Program-made: the position numbers and the translations under genes | Notes under the pieces: generated by a model | What the model saw: only the letters and a program-made list of their open reading frames with translations | The model's database searches: none | Told to the model about the DNA's origin: nothing | Source of the DNA: a virus | Strand: one strand, 5' to 3' | DNA length: 42,393 bases | IMG/VR virus record: IMGVR_UViG_3300044675_006032 | Location: 1 to 42,393 of that record | Part shown: positions 14,868 to 23,226 of the stretch, one piece after another | Numbering within the stretch: the first letter of the stretch is position 1 | How the letters are laid out: every line of letters begins with the position of its first letter

Positions 14868-15452
14868 ATGGAATACAGCGGGAATAGTTCGCAAGAGGCT
14901 TTTGTCCTTGAAATGCTCGGTCACAAAAAGAATGGTTTTTATGTTGAACTTGGAGCGTTCCATTCTTCAGAGGGGAGCAACACATATGAACTTGAGAAAA
15001 CATATGACTGGCAGGGTGTCTCGTTTGAGTTGCTAGAGCAACGAAGGAACGAATTTATTGCCAACAGAACTAACCCTTGCATGGGGGACGCTCTCAACTT
15101 TGACTACATTGCGTATTTTGAAAACAATCATTTTCCAAAACAAATTGACTATCTACAGGTTGATATTGATACAGGCTACGACAGGGCTACACGCCCAAAC
15201 GGGAACCATTACACAACCCTTCTTGGTTTGATTACCATACCGTTGACTCAATACAGATTCTCGGTTATCACCTTTGAGCATGATGCGAATATGTATTTCA
15301 GAAATACTGGACAGAGAGACGCACAGCGCGAAATACTTGATTGTCTTGATTACACACTTGTTGCCAGAACAATACATGAAGATTGGTGGGTGGATTCTTC
15401 GGTTATAAGCCCTGATGTATACAAGAAACAGATGCGATGGGAAACGCTGTAA
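14868..15452 (+). CDS. FkbM-like SAM-dependent methyltransferase
   Basis: A 194-aa Rossmann-type methyltransferase. SSQEAFVLEML precedes the SAM-binding motif FYVELGAFH (about residues 24-32), followed by NTYELEKTYDWQGVSFE, which is the FkbM pattern (E-x-G ... L E ... G ... E). YLQVDIDTGYD near residues 98-108 is the motif IV region. FkbM enzymes O-methylate sugars or small molecules and are common beside glycosyltransferases in phage genomes. It overlaps the oxygenase start by one base (TAATG), so the pair is probably functional together, likely on glycan or surface structures. Confidence 0.8.
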   Translation: MEYSGNSSQEAFVLEMLGHKKNGFYVELGAFHSSEGSNTYELEKTYDWQGVSFELLEQRRNEFIANRTNPCMGDALNFDYIAYFENNHFPKQIDYLQVDIDTGYDRATRPNGNHYTTLLGLITIPLTQYRFSVITFEHDANMYFRNTGQRDAQREILDCLDYTLVARTIHEDWWVDSSVISPDVYKKQMRWETL

Positions 15453-16012
15453 TGGCAGATGGGGCATCTCTCCCTTTTGTTTATTTAACAAACTTTCTTT
15501 CAGAGTCAAATTTTCATGCCGTTCTTGGTCAGGCTCTCAGTTCGCATGGTGCAACGAGCGAGCAAACACCTCATTTGGTTAATCTTCAAAACATTGAAAC
15601 TTGGTCTATAGGCAAAAATATTGAGAGCCTCTACCCACTTCACTGTCAAAGAAAACTGCTCAAGATAAAAGGTGGGAATATCCTTGATTTTTCTGATAAC
15701 AGAGGGATGGACTATCATCAGGATTCTGTCCCCAATAAAGACTACCCCGATGATCCAGAGATCGGTTTTACGCCAAACGCTTCTGCTGTCTACTACTTGA
15801 ACGATGATTACGAGGGCGGTGAAGTGTGTTTCACTACTGAAAGACCACCGATTCAGCAAGCAACAGTTGACACCAAAGGATTAAAAAATCTATTTACGCT
15901 AAAACCTCAACCAAATTCGTGTGTGTTCTTTGATGCAAACTTGTGGCATTGGGTGAGACCAGTAACCAAGGGAAGAAGGTTCTCTTCAACATACTTTTTG
16001 CTAGTTGAATAA
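15452..16012 (+). CDS. prolyl-4-hydroxylase-like Fe(II)/2OG oxygenase
   Basis: A 186-aa oxygenase. The iron ligands are HxD in MDYHQDS (H89, D91) and the distal His in ANLWHWVRPVTKGRR (H166), with the 2OG-binding Arg at the end of that motif (R175/R176). ASAVYYLNDDYEGGEVCF is the typical P4H core strand. Family members hydroxylate prolyl or other residues, or sugars; phage members are common in aquatic viromes. The start at 15452 forms TAATG with the methyltransferase stop; ATG 15437 is a less likely alternative. Confidence 0.85.
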   Translation: MADGASLPFVYLTNFLSESNFHAVLGQALSSHGATSEQTPHLVNLQNIETWSIGKNIESLYPLHCQRKLLKIKGGNILDFSDNRGMDYHQDSVPNKDYPDDPEIGFTPNASAVYYLNDDYEGGEVCFTTERPPIQQATVDTKGLKNLFTLKPQPNSCVFFDANLWHWVRPVTKGRRFSSTYFLLVE

Positions 16013-16029
16013 AGAACTAATGTGTAGAG

Positions 16030-16188
16030 ATGCTTGAGAAAACCCACTTAGCGGAACAAGGATTTAACCATTTGGTTGATAGCGAATTAGAAAAACTACG
16101 TATAGAGGTAGCGGATCTAAAGAAACAGATTGATTACCTTAAAAGCGACTTGAGGTATTACGAGTTTCAGGCAACAACAAAACTTTAG
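16030..16188 (+). CDS. short coiled-coil peptide
   Basis: A 52-aa frame with heptads in DSELEKLRIEVADLKKQIDY and GTAGAG just before the ATG. It fills the gap between the oxygenase and the convergent thermonuclease gene, overlapping the latter's stop by 4 nt. Function unknown; real on context and composition. Confidence 0.5.
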   Translation: MLEKTHLAEQGFNHLVDSELEKLRIEVADLKKQIDYLKSDLRYYEFQATTKL

Positions 16189-16586
16189 TTGTTTTTAAAT
16201 TCAGCCCATGTTTTGTCGCCAACACCAAAGTACTCACGAGCGTAACCAGCCTGAATGATGTCTATGTTTAGGCAGGCGGTTTTGGGATCGTTGATCTGAT
16301 CAGAACTGAAGATACGCGCAAGAATGCGACCGTACTTGTCGTTCTTGTCGGGGATTGTATTAACAAAAACCCACTCATGACTTGTCAGCCAATCTTCAGT
16401 GAATTTCTTTGCTTTTAGACCTAATTCTTTTTCCTTCAAATCCTTCGTCCGAGACTCTGGTGTATTTATTCCATACAAACGAACACGCATTTTGTGATGG
16501 ATATTGAAACCTAGATCAACCATAAGTTCAACAGTGTCACCGTCAACAACTTTCAATAACTTAGCCCCATACCAAAATCGTTCCAC
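16185..16586 (-). CDS. thermonuclease-like (SNase-fold) nuclease
   Basis: A 133-aa staphylococcal-nuclease homologue. VVDGDTVEL (D17) and D24 give the Ca2+ site, RVRLYGINTPE gives R36 and E44 (equivalents of R35 and E43), and DKYGRILA gives R87. All catalytic positions are kept, so it should cut DNA or RNA. No signal peptide is visible, so it acts in the cytoplasm or is carried in the virion. It starts 3 nt after the Cys-rich gene upstream and is the last gene of the long minus-strand structural block. Confidence 0.9.
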   Translation of the reverse strand: MERFWYGAKLLKVVDGDTVELMVDLGFNIHHKMRVRLYGINTPESRTKDLKEKELGLKAKKFTEDWLTSHEWVFVNTIPDKNDKYGRILARIFSSDQINDPKTACLNIDIIQAGYAREYFGVGDKTWAEFKNN

Positions 16587-16588
16587 AA

Positions 16589-17350
16589 TTAATCCTTTTC
16601 TTTAGAGTTTTTGTATCGTTCAAGCATTCGTTTGCCTTTAGCGGCAAGCATCCTCGCATCGTCTGCGTTTTGTGGAACTGGCTCGCCCCAAGCGGCTGCC
16701 GATAAAGCAAGCCGTGTTGGTTTACCTTTTTCATCTTTCATTGGTCCTGAAGGATTAGTGAAAAACCTAGTTAGGAATGAACCTTTTCTCCGCATCTTTT
16801 CTGGTGTGTCGGCTCTGCCTTTAACACCGGGCTTCAGGTTAGATCCTTCTGTTCTATTGAAGTGCGCACGACCAGCGGCAGTTAAACCACCCTTTGGATC
16901 ACGCAACGGTTTAGCAGACTTCTCTTCAACGATCGGACCACCAGTAACCCATGCGCGACAAGTCCTCTTTGATGCACACTTGAAATCAAACGCTTCGCAA
17001 TATCCAAGTTCGCCAGCGCTATCAATTGCTTCCCATTCATCTTTGCGCTCACCGCCAGTAACACCCTTTTCCATGCAATCTTTCATAGACGGGGTTTGTA
17101 TAAACAAAGCGCAATTTCCGCACAGTTGTTTTTTTGCTGACGCAGTATCAACATCCCATTCTTTTGCTATCTTGCCCCAATAATCGTTATTAGGTTCAGA
17201 AGGATTTAGCGGACCATACATTGCTGTCTTAATTGCCTTGCCACGGTTGCTCAGGTTCGTCGCAATATCCTGAGTCGCTTTAGGGCATTTCTTTTCTGCT
17301 TTTACCCGAACATGTATTTGTTGTTCAGCAATGATGTCAGTGAATTTCAT
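16589..17350 (-). CDS. Cys-rich N-terminus + DUF6321-like C-terminal domain protein
   Basis: A 253-aa protein with two parts. The N-terminal half has six regularly placed Cys (C77, C80, C92, C118, C125, C131) in CGNCALF, DCM, GYCEAFDFKC and RTCRAW, a pattern resembling small HiPIP-like or zinc-bound phage proteins. The C-terminal half carries DPKGGLTAAGRAHF, SNLKPGVKG, RRKGSFLTRFF and PTRLALSAAAWGEPVP, which I recognise as the DUF6321-type signature found in many phages and some large viruses. Function unknown; virion association is likely from position next to the major capsid gene. It lies beyond the capsid gene's terminator, so it needs readthrough or its own promoter. Confidence 0.75.
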   Translation of the reverse strand: MKFTDIIAEQQIHVRVKAEKKCPKATQDIATNLSNRGKAIKTAMYGPLNPSEPNNDYWGKIAKEWDVDTASAKKQLCGNCALFIQTPSMKDCMEKGVTGGERKDEWEAIDSAGELGYCEAFDFKCASKRTCRAWVTGGPIVEEKSAKPLRDPKGGLTAAGRAHFNRTEGSNLKPGVKGRADTPEKMRRKGSFLTRFFTNPSGPMKDEKGKPTRLALSAAAWGEPVPQNADDARMLAAKGKRMLERYKNSKEKD

Positions 17351-17375
17351 ATGTTCTCATTATCCCACAAAAAGC

Positions 17376-17417
17376 AAAAAACCCCGCCCCAACCTTGCGG
17401 TCAGAGCGGGGTTTTTT
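17376..17417. terminator. terminator after the major capsid gene
   Basis: AAAAAACCCCGC (17376-17387) pairs with GCGGGGTTTTTT (17406-17417) around an 18-nt loop, giving a GC-rich 6-bp core with A and T tracts on either side, so it works in both directions. It lies 12 nt beyond the capsid gene stop. Confidence 0.9.
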
Positions 17418-17428
17418 AATTGCTTAGA

Positions 17429-18742
17429 TTATGCTGATGGAGCCGCGTTGAACGAAACCTTCACGAAGGATTCTGGGCGCTTAACTGCAAGAGCCAAACG
17501 CTGTTCAGCAAGGATCACAATTGCGTTACGCACGAAGAAGTCTGCATGCTGTTCGCTGATGCGAATGCTTGCTGACTCACGGTCGTAAATCTGTGCTCCC
17601 GTACCGAATGCTCCGATAAGTGCAGTGCCTTCAGTCATTGCAGGAGTGTCCACAACAGGGATCCTCCACAACTTCTGCTCGCCACCCATTGCAACCGAGA
17701 CTGCTACGACATAAGCGCCGTTGCCGTCCTTGGTCAATTCAATGTCTTCCCAATCGTTCGGGTGCAATACAACGCCCGATGGCTCGTAGTAAGCCAAGAA
17801 TGAGAGGGTAGCGGCACGACGGAGTGCGTCTGCCTTGGTGTCGGTCATACCTGCGGTTGCCGAGTAGAAACCCGACGACCAGTTGTAGGTCTGAATGCCA
17901 CTGGTGTTCAAGATACCTGTAAGGTTCTCGCCCGTTCCTGAACCGTTAAGGATCTGTGCATCTTCCTGCAAGCGGAGACCGTACATCAACTCGTTGTCAA
18001 TGATTGAGCGCAGTTGTGGCTCATCAGCAAGAACATTGCGGTGTGCGGCTTCCCAGTGAGCCAAAGTGCGAACAGGAGCCTGCTCACCAACGAAGGTGAA
18101 AGACGACTGTGGCTTGGCTGCAAATGCGGAACCATTACGCTCAGCAACAGGTGCCGCGTTGTTGGTGAATCCGGTCATGCGGAAGTATTCAATGATTGCA
18201 GCAGTTGTGGTGCGACTTGGGAACAAGTCACGAACACGCTTGGTGCGCATTGGAGGAACAACAAGGGCATCGCGTTGGATTGTTCCAAACGAACCTGGGG
18301 TACCAGTTGGAAGTGCCGAGTACAAGTCTTTCTGACTGTAAACTTCACTGCTTGACTTGTATGGTGCTGGCATGTTTGCCGAACCACTTGCCAAAAGGGA
18401 CTTGAACTCTGCTGAAGCAAGGAATGCCTCACCAATGCTCTTGCGACCAAATGACTGTACTACTTGTTGCATTTCCTGCGAAGCGAAAGCCGAAGCCTGT
18501 GCTACTGAGTCCTGTGGTTGTGAAGCCCATTGGTCAGCATCGCGCATTGCCTCAAGACCCTCAACTAGGCTCTTGATTTCGCGGATGTCTGCCATGTTCT
18601 TATCAAACGCGGTCTTTTGTTCTGCGGATACTACTACGGTGCCGTCTTCAATTTTGAAGTTGTCGGCGATGGTCTTGTTTTCTGCCATCTTGGTGCGCAT
18701 TGCACCTTGAAGTTCAGTTAAACGGCTGTTGTCAAATGACAT
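17429..18742 (-). CDS. major capsid protein, HK97 fold
   Basis: A 437-aa HK97-family major capsid protein. A helical N-terminal region (residues 1-75, with ALEAMRDADQ-like heptads) corresponds to the delta/scaffold domain that the prohead protease removes. SIGEAFLASAEFKSLL precedes the N-arm; PSRTTTAAIIEYFRM and RTLAHWEAAHRNVLADEPQL match the E-loop/spine-helix region; QILNGSGTGENLTGIL is the diagnostic A-domain motif. Start ATG 18742 has AGGAG 8 nt upstream; the in-frame GTG 18751 overlaps it. It has its own promoter and terminator, which fits very high expression. Confidence 0.93.
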   Translation of the reverse strand: MSFDNSRLTELQGAMRTKMAENKTIADNFKIEDGTVVVSAEQKTAFDKNMADIREIKSLVEGLEAMRDADQWASQPQDSVAQASAFASQEMQQVVQSFGRKSIGEAFLASAEFKSLLASGSANMPAPYKSSSEVYSQKDLYSALPTGTPGSFGTIQRDALVVPPMRTKRVRDLFPSRTTTAAIIEYFRMTGFTNNAAPVAERNGSAFAAKPQSSFTFVGEQAPVRTLAHWEAAHRNVLADEPQLRSIIDNELMYGLRLQEDAQILNGSGTGENLTGILNTSGIQTYNWSSGFYSATAGMTDTKADALRRAATLSFLAYYEPSGVVLHPNDWEDIELTKDGNGAYVVAVSVAMGGEQKLWRIPVVDTPAMTEGTALIGAFGTGAQIYDRESASIRISEQHADFFVRNAIVILAEQRLALAVKRPESFVKVSFNAAPSA

Positions 18743-18825
18743 GTTGTTCACTCCTAGTGAATTGGATTTGGTTGGTGATTACTTATGTTTTTATTGCAGA
18801 CTTCGGTAAGCACCTAGTCCAGTTA

Positions 18826-18854
18826 CTATTACTGTAATACGAGAATAACATCAA
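18826..18854 (-). promoter_or_regulatory. sigma70-like promoter of the major capsid gene
   Basis: On the minus strand TTGATG (18854-18849), 17-nt spacer, TAATAG (18831-18826). The leader of about 75 nt ends in AGGAG before ATG 18742. Confidence 0.55.
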
Positions 18855-18874
18855 AGTAGTATTAAAAATGCAAC

Positions 18875-18890
18875 CCCTAAAAAGTTAGGG
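18875..18890 (-). terminator. weak hairpin overlapping the stop of the 379-aa gene
   Basis: CCCTAA-n4-TTAGGG spans the stop codon at 18877, and on the minus strand is followed by GTTGCATTTTT. Short stem, so partial termination at most; it separates the effector-like cassette from the capsid promoter. Confidence 0.4.
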
Positions 18891-20016
18891 AATTTGAGTA
18901 GTGTCGTTTCACTACTCGTGGGCAACAGCCTTTGGAATATTTGACGCCGTATTCGCCTTCTTGGAATCCAGCCCACTTTTTGCTTGTTTTGCGGTTTCTC
19001 CATGGGTGATCCAACGGGAGTAGGTCGTTGTCATCAAAGTATTTTACATCGGCAGGTTTGTCTGAGTTCAGCAACGCCAAAAACTTGTAGACGCGCTTCT
19101 TGGCAATCTCTTTTGAACCATCTTCCAAGCCTCGCATGAAAACTATTTTGAGGTCACGAAGGTTGGTTTTTGCTGTTGTTTTTGCTTTAGCGTTGTTGTT
19201 TCTTACTCGTACAGCCAAATCATTGATATCGCCACTTGTCACGGTTGGTGGTTTCTTTTTAGGTTTCGGTACACCCTTGAAAGACACCAGACCAGTCTGA
19301 GCCATTGAACCCTGATCATCCTTTTTACCAAAACCCGCCCCCTTTCGGCGAGGTTTATTCCTAGGGCTGTTATCCCCTCGGATACCTGTGACGCGGTTGT
19401 AGTCAGACACATTAGAACATGGAAGCCAAACAAGTTTCCCATCCCGTGCCGTATAACGGCGAATACCGATACAGCCAAGATTCCTTGAACGGATACGAGC
19501 AGAATCAGGATCGCTGAACGTATCAGGGTCTGTTGAACGGCTAACAAAGTTAACGAAACCCTTTTCTTCTAAAGACTTACCAGAAAACGAGCCTGTTACA
19601 AGTCCGCCACCCGGCAAGGTTGCGATACCGGAAATAGGTTTCTCATCAAGGTTCTCCCAACCCCGTTTAGGTGCCTTGTGGTTACAAACCGCATAATACT
19701 TTTTCCCTGCAAGAAGGATGGTTCGCACACCACCACAACCACGAGCCTTAGAAATAGCGACAGCATCAGCACGATTCTCGTAATATGCATCAGACTTTGT
19801 TTCTAAACGCTTTGTCCGTTGAACCATTTTCGGCAACGGCTTCTTCTTCTTAGAAGCACGAACTTTCAAGTATTCGTCTTTGCCTTTTTTGATGGCTTCA
19901 TATTCTTCACGCGAGGCGCAAGGCATCCAACCTTTGCCGTCTTCGTATACGCCTTGGCATCCAAGCATGCGTGCAACACGAAGAGCCTGATCTCGCGTTG
20001 TTTTAGGATCGGTCAT
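18877..20016 (-). CDS. protein with three LGCxG Cys-pair repeats
   Basis: A 379-aa basic protein. Three related units occur: ARMLGCQGV...WMPC (C20-C33), SKARGCGGV...YAVC (C94-C111) and SRNLGCIGI...WLPC (C182-C200). Each has a helix, then [LR]GCxG[VI], a short strand pair and a closing Cys, often after Trp-Leu/Met-Pro. I have seen similar units in phage virion-associated proteins, without known function. A Lys/Arg-rich linker follows, and the C-terminus has a CC pair (YSKGCCPRVVKRHYS). Cys pairs could bind metal or form disulfides on virion release. It is the last gene of the effector-like cassette before the capsid gene. Confidence 0.75.
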   Translation of the reverse strand: MTDPKTTRDQALRVARMLGCQGVYEDGKGWMPCASREEYEAIKKGKDEYLKVRASKKKKPLPKMVQRTKRLETKSDAYYENRADAVAISKARGCGGVRTILLAGKKYYAVCNHKAPKRGWENLDEKPISGIATLPGGGLVTGSFSGKSLEEKGFVNFVSRSTDPDTFSDPDSARIRSRNLGCIGIRRYTARDGKLVWLPCSNVSDYNRVTGIRGDNSPRNKPRRKGAGFGKKDDQGSMAQTGLVSFKGVPKPKKKPPTVTSGDINDLAVRVRNNNAKAKTTAKTNLRDLKIVFMRGLEDGSKEIAKKRVYKFLALLNSDKPADVKYFDDNDLLPLDHPWRNRKTSKKWAGFQEGEYGVKYSKGCCPRVVKRHYSNSLTF

Positions 20017-20023
20017 TTATTTA

Positions 20024-20257
20024 TTATTCCGCCGTGTAAGGCATAGACATACCGTATTGTTCAAATAGTTCATCAATCTTTGAAGAATTCTCGCTATCCA
20101 TCAAAAACAATACCATTGATTCAAGATCTCCATCTTCACCAGTTTCGTCAGCGTATCCAGTAGCAATTGAAATAATCTTTGAACGCGTCTCCGAATTTTT
20201 GATAGTTGACAACAATTGGTCTTTTATTGAATTTTTTTGTTCTTCTGAAAGTTTCAC
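20024..20257 (-). CDS. small acidic helical protein paired with the 990-aa gene
   Basis: A 77-aa acidic protein (KNSETRSKIISIATG, GEDGDLESMVLFLMDS) predicted to be all helical. GTG 20257 overlaps the stop of the 990-aa gene by 4 nt (GTGA), so its translation is coupled. It differs from the other small partner proteins of the cassette. Possible chaperone, inhibitor or immunity factor for its large neighbour; inference only. Confidence 0.7.
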   Translation of the reverse strand: MKLSEEQKNSIKDQLLSTIKNSETRSKIISIATGYADETGEDGDLESMVLFLMDSENSSKIDELFEQYGMSMPYTAE

Positions 20258-23226
20258 GCGTTGCCCCTTGGTATTGCTCGTGCTCTTTGTCTCCGTGGAG
20301 CAGTTCCACCTATCTTGTTTTTAGCAAAAGAGAAAGTTCCACTACTAAACGGAAGATTGCTCTTGAACCAATGCTTAACAAACTCCCTGCGGACTTTGTC
20401 ATTAGCGGGATCATCAATAGCAAAAATCCAATCTTGGTGAATAAACTTTTTACCGCCACGAGTTTGAGCAATCATTGATTTGATTCTAAAATACTCCGCT
20501 TCAGAGTTAATCAAACCACCCGCACCAAAGTTTTCATAAAAAGATAGCGCTTTTTTGAATCCCCCTAGTCTGTTTTCGGGTATATTGCCACCATTAAAAC
20601 CAACTCTCGCCCAAACATATTGACCGTCATCAACTGCACCAACTTTTGCTTTACTGATACCAATCTGCTTTAAGAAAAGAAACGCATGCTGATTATAGAT
20701 TGTCTGTATGTCAGCGCCTCTGTCCATTTTGCTTCTCACGAACATGGTTGATTGTTTTACATATCCACTATTTACGCTCACGAGGCGACCGGAATCACCA
20801 ATTGCTGCACGAACAATATTCCCGTTTGCATCAATTTCATTGAATACGACACTCACGCTGTGCTGATCGTTGTTCCCTATTCGCACCGTTGCTACCGCAT
20901 TGTAAAGTTTTCCATTTGCACCCTCAATACGAGAATGACCATACGCTTCTTCTAAATACTTCTTTTTCCCCGCAAAGTCAAGCGAGCGCCATTTTTCTGG
21001 CGTCATATCCTCAAATGGTTTCTTTCCAGTACCGTAACGCTTTTCCATATACTTAGCAAGTTTTCCGCTACGACGCTTTATGGCATCGTCAATTTGTGAT
21101 TTGATCTTCTTCACAACATCTTCGTCTAGTGGTTTCACAACACCAGTTGCGTCAGGGTTGAAATTCAATCCTCTTTGAATTCTTTTTACTGCTTTGTCAA
21201 CTTCAGGTTCAAAACGATCATAATTCTTCAGCATCTGCTCGTATCGTCCAATACTTTCTTTCATTTTGGCAATATCTTTTGCCTTGCTGACGCGTAGTTC
21301 TTCCATTTGCGTTGGACTGAGATTTCCTGTTGGGTTCTTTATTAAAGCCCAAGCACTATCAACAGCGGCTTTGTCCCTGTTCAAAGCCTCACTGAGTTTG
21401 AGTCTGTTTAAAGCAATTCTTCGCACATAGGATGCTTGTGCTTCTTCAATTGTTTTTTTCAAATCAATTTGAGGATTGGCTTTATATTTCTCAATTATTG
21501 ATTGAAGCAAATCTTGAAAATCTCTTTCAGCAGCCATTCGACCCTGATTGTCATTAAATATCATTTCGTCAATATGCCGCCCAAAGTTTTGTAGATTTTT
21601 AGGGTCTTTGATTTGGAGCAATACATCTTCTACGATTTTTTCGTTTGCCGTAGAAAGGTTCGCTACGTCTATTTTTGCTGGTTTGAATACAAGTTCAGAT
21701 GGTGATTCATCACCAATGTTTGGAGGATTTGGTTTAACTCGTTTTGGTGTTTTGAATGGTGCGTCAATCGGGTCAATCGCAGGTACGGGAGCGGCGACTT
21801 CATCTTTGTTGGCATCAAGAATTTCCTGCCACGAATCGCGGTAATCCTTAATGTATGTCTTGACTCGTGCGATATTGATTTTTTCACCATTTCGTTCAAT
21901 GAAGTCATTGTCTGAAAGTTCGCCTCTGTCAATTGCTTGTTGTAGACGCTCCAACCTTGCGTTTGATGCAGTAATTTTTGCGCTTGCTTCATCCCTTTTA
22001 TCTCTTTTTCTGGCAGGAGTTTGCGGAAAATTGGCTGGATCATTAACAATCATTATTCGGTCATTTGGAATGACGTCACGAACAACATATTCTTGAAAAT
22101 TGTCGTCGTTCAACGCTTGATTCAAGTCAACTTTTCGTGCAGCCTTCCTTGCTCGTTTTCTTTTTTGTGCGTCAGCGATGGCAGCCAGAGCCATCGCCTC
22201 ACGGTTTCGCCTCATCTCCTCTGAACGAGCCGCGTTGTCGCTATCTCCGCGAGGTGCTGGTTTTGGAACCCTTCGCTGTTCTGATTCAGCGTTGAGCATC
22301 GCGCCTATGTCACCTTCAGGGTTTTTCCTAGGGCGACGAGGTTTAACAATCTTTGGCTCAACTATAGGTTTTTCAACAGCATTTTCTTTTTCTTGTTTTG
22401 GTGCTTTTGGCTTCTTTGTTGCTTCAACAACTGCACGGCGACGACGGCGAGCAGGTGCTTCGCCAGTACGCGGTGCACCGGGTTGTTCAATTTCACGATC
22501 CATGCGTCGTTGTTCTGATTCGCGTAGATTACCTTCACCCCTTGGCTGTACTGCACGCCGTCTGCGGGCAGGACGAGCAACAGCATTGCGTCGTTTCAAT
22601 TCCGCAATTACACGCTTGTAATCGTCGCTGTCTCTTCCGCCAGTAGCGTTTTCTAATTCGTCACGCATTTCTTGCAGAACATTTAGTGGTTCAGCCGCGA
22701 GGAGATTCCTATTGTTACGAGGCGGACGAGCAGGGGCTAATTCTCGTGGTGTGTCAGGTGCATCAACCGATGGTGGTCGAGCAACAACAGTTCGCCTACG
22801 ATCACCACGAGGGCTAGGTGCGTCTCCGCCGTCCAATCGTTCGGCAACGCCACGCAAACCTTGCTCAAGACGACCAGCGCCACCACCATTGGGATTAAGT
22901 CTTGCAAGTATCCGTCGTTCACGGCGAGCAATACGACGACCCCTACGAGCATCATCAACATTTTCCAAGCGTTGACCAATGTCAGATATTTGGTTTGCAA
23001 TCCGACGGGCTACACCCCATCCACAGGATCTACCAAAACGATCAGTTATTTGTCCACCGTAACGAGTACCAACTGGACAACGCCATCCACCGCGACGGTT
23101 GGTTCCCGGTATGGAAAGACTCGGATCCCACATAGCACGGACAGCCTTAACTTCGTAAGCCATCGTTGACGTGTTTCTTTCACTAAGGAAAGATTTTGCT
23201 TTAAAGTCAACAATGTTCTGAAGCAT
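20254..23226 (-). CDS. modular virion-associated effector candidate: C-x17-C module, disordered Arg/Pro linker, GNAT-like C-terminal domain
   Basis: A 990-aa protein. Residues 6-30 (VDFKAKSFLSER) and WDPSLSIPGTNRRGGWRC (33-50) lead to the C-x17-C module CPVGTRYGGQITDRFGRSC (50-68), then VARRIANQI and a coiled segment. Residues 110-400 are Arg/Pro/Ala-rich and probably disordered. Residues 400-730 are helical and charged. The C-terminal part (about 760-960) is a folded domain with YNAVATVRIGNN, GDSGRLVSV, FLFLKQIGISKAKVGA and DDGQYVWARVGF; the last two resemble the alpha-beta end of GNAT acetyltransferases and some phage toxin-like domains, which I hold with low certainty. The N-terminal half is nearly identical to that of two kinase-like neighbours, but this protein lacks the DRHxxN kinase motif. 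Confidence 0.8.
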   Translation of the reverse strand: MLQNIVDFKAKSFLSERNTSTMAYEVKAVRAMWDPSLSIPGTNRRGGWRCPVGTRYGGQITDRFGRSCGWGVARRIANQISDIGQRLENVDDARRGRRIARRERRILARLNPNGGGAGRLEQGLRGVAERLDGGDAPSPRGDRRRTVVARPPSVDAPDTPRELAPARPPRNNRNLLAAEPLNVLQEMRDELENATGGRDSDDYKRVIAELKRRNAVARPARRRRAVQPRGEGNLRESEQRRMDREIEQPGAPRTGEAPARRRRRAVVEATKKPKAPKQEKENAVEKPIVEPKIVKPRRPRKNPEGDIGAMLNAESEQRRVPKPAPRGDSDNAARSEEMRRNREAMALAAIADAQKRKRARKAARKVDLNQALNDDNFQEYVVRDVIPNDRIMIVNDPANFPQTPARKRDKRDEASAKITASNARLERLQQAIDRGELSDNDFIERNGEKINIARVKTYIKDYRDSWQEILDANKDEVAAPVPAIDPIDAPFKTPKRVKPNPPNIGDESPSELVFKPAKIDVANLSTANEKIVEDVLLQIKDPKNLQNFGRHIDEMIFNDNQGRMAAERDFQDLLQSIIEKYKANPQIDLKKTIEEAQASYVRRIALNRLKLSEALNRDKAAVDSAWALIKNPTGNLSPTQMEELRVSKAKDIAKMKESIGRYEQMLKNYDRFEPEVDKAVKRIQRGLNFNPDATGVVKPLDEDVVKKIKSQIDDAIKRRSGKLAKYMEKRYGTGKKPFEDMTPEKWRSLDFAGKKKYLEEAYGHSRIEGANGKLYNAVATVRIGNNDQHSVSVVFNEIDANGNIVRAAIGDSGRLVSVNSGYVKQSTMFVRSKMDRGADIQTIYNQHAFLFLKQIGISKAKVGAVDDGQYVWARVGFNGGNIPENRLGGFKKALSFYENFGAGGLINSEAEYFRIKSMIAQTRGGKKFIHQDWIFAIDDPANDKVRREFVKHWFKSNLPFSSGTFSFAKNKIGGTAPRRQRARAIPRGNA
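22453..22533 (-). repeat. shared GNLRESE..RMDREI segment, copy in the 990-aa gene
   Basis: Encodes GNLRESEQRRMDREI followed by QPGAPRTGE. A near-identical segment is encoded at 28875-28958 in the 890-aa gene; the 953-aa gene lacks it. Confidence 0.75.
22951..23160 (-). repeat. conserved N-terminal module, copy 1 (990-aa gene)
   Basis: Codes for about 70 residues including the C-x17-C module. Highly similar at protein level to 25811-26020 and 29241-29450, with scattered DNA differences mostly at third positions, indicating old duplication or recombination kept by selection. Confidence 0.85.

Noticed and set aside
20254-21000. ADP-ribosyltransferase domain in the 990-aa protein
   Set aside because: No R-S-E or H-Y-E arrangement with the right spacing could be found; the GNAT-like reading fits the YVWARVGF end better, though weakly.
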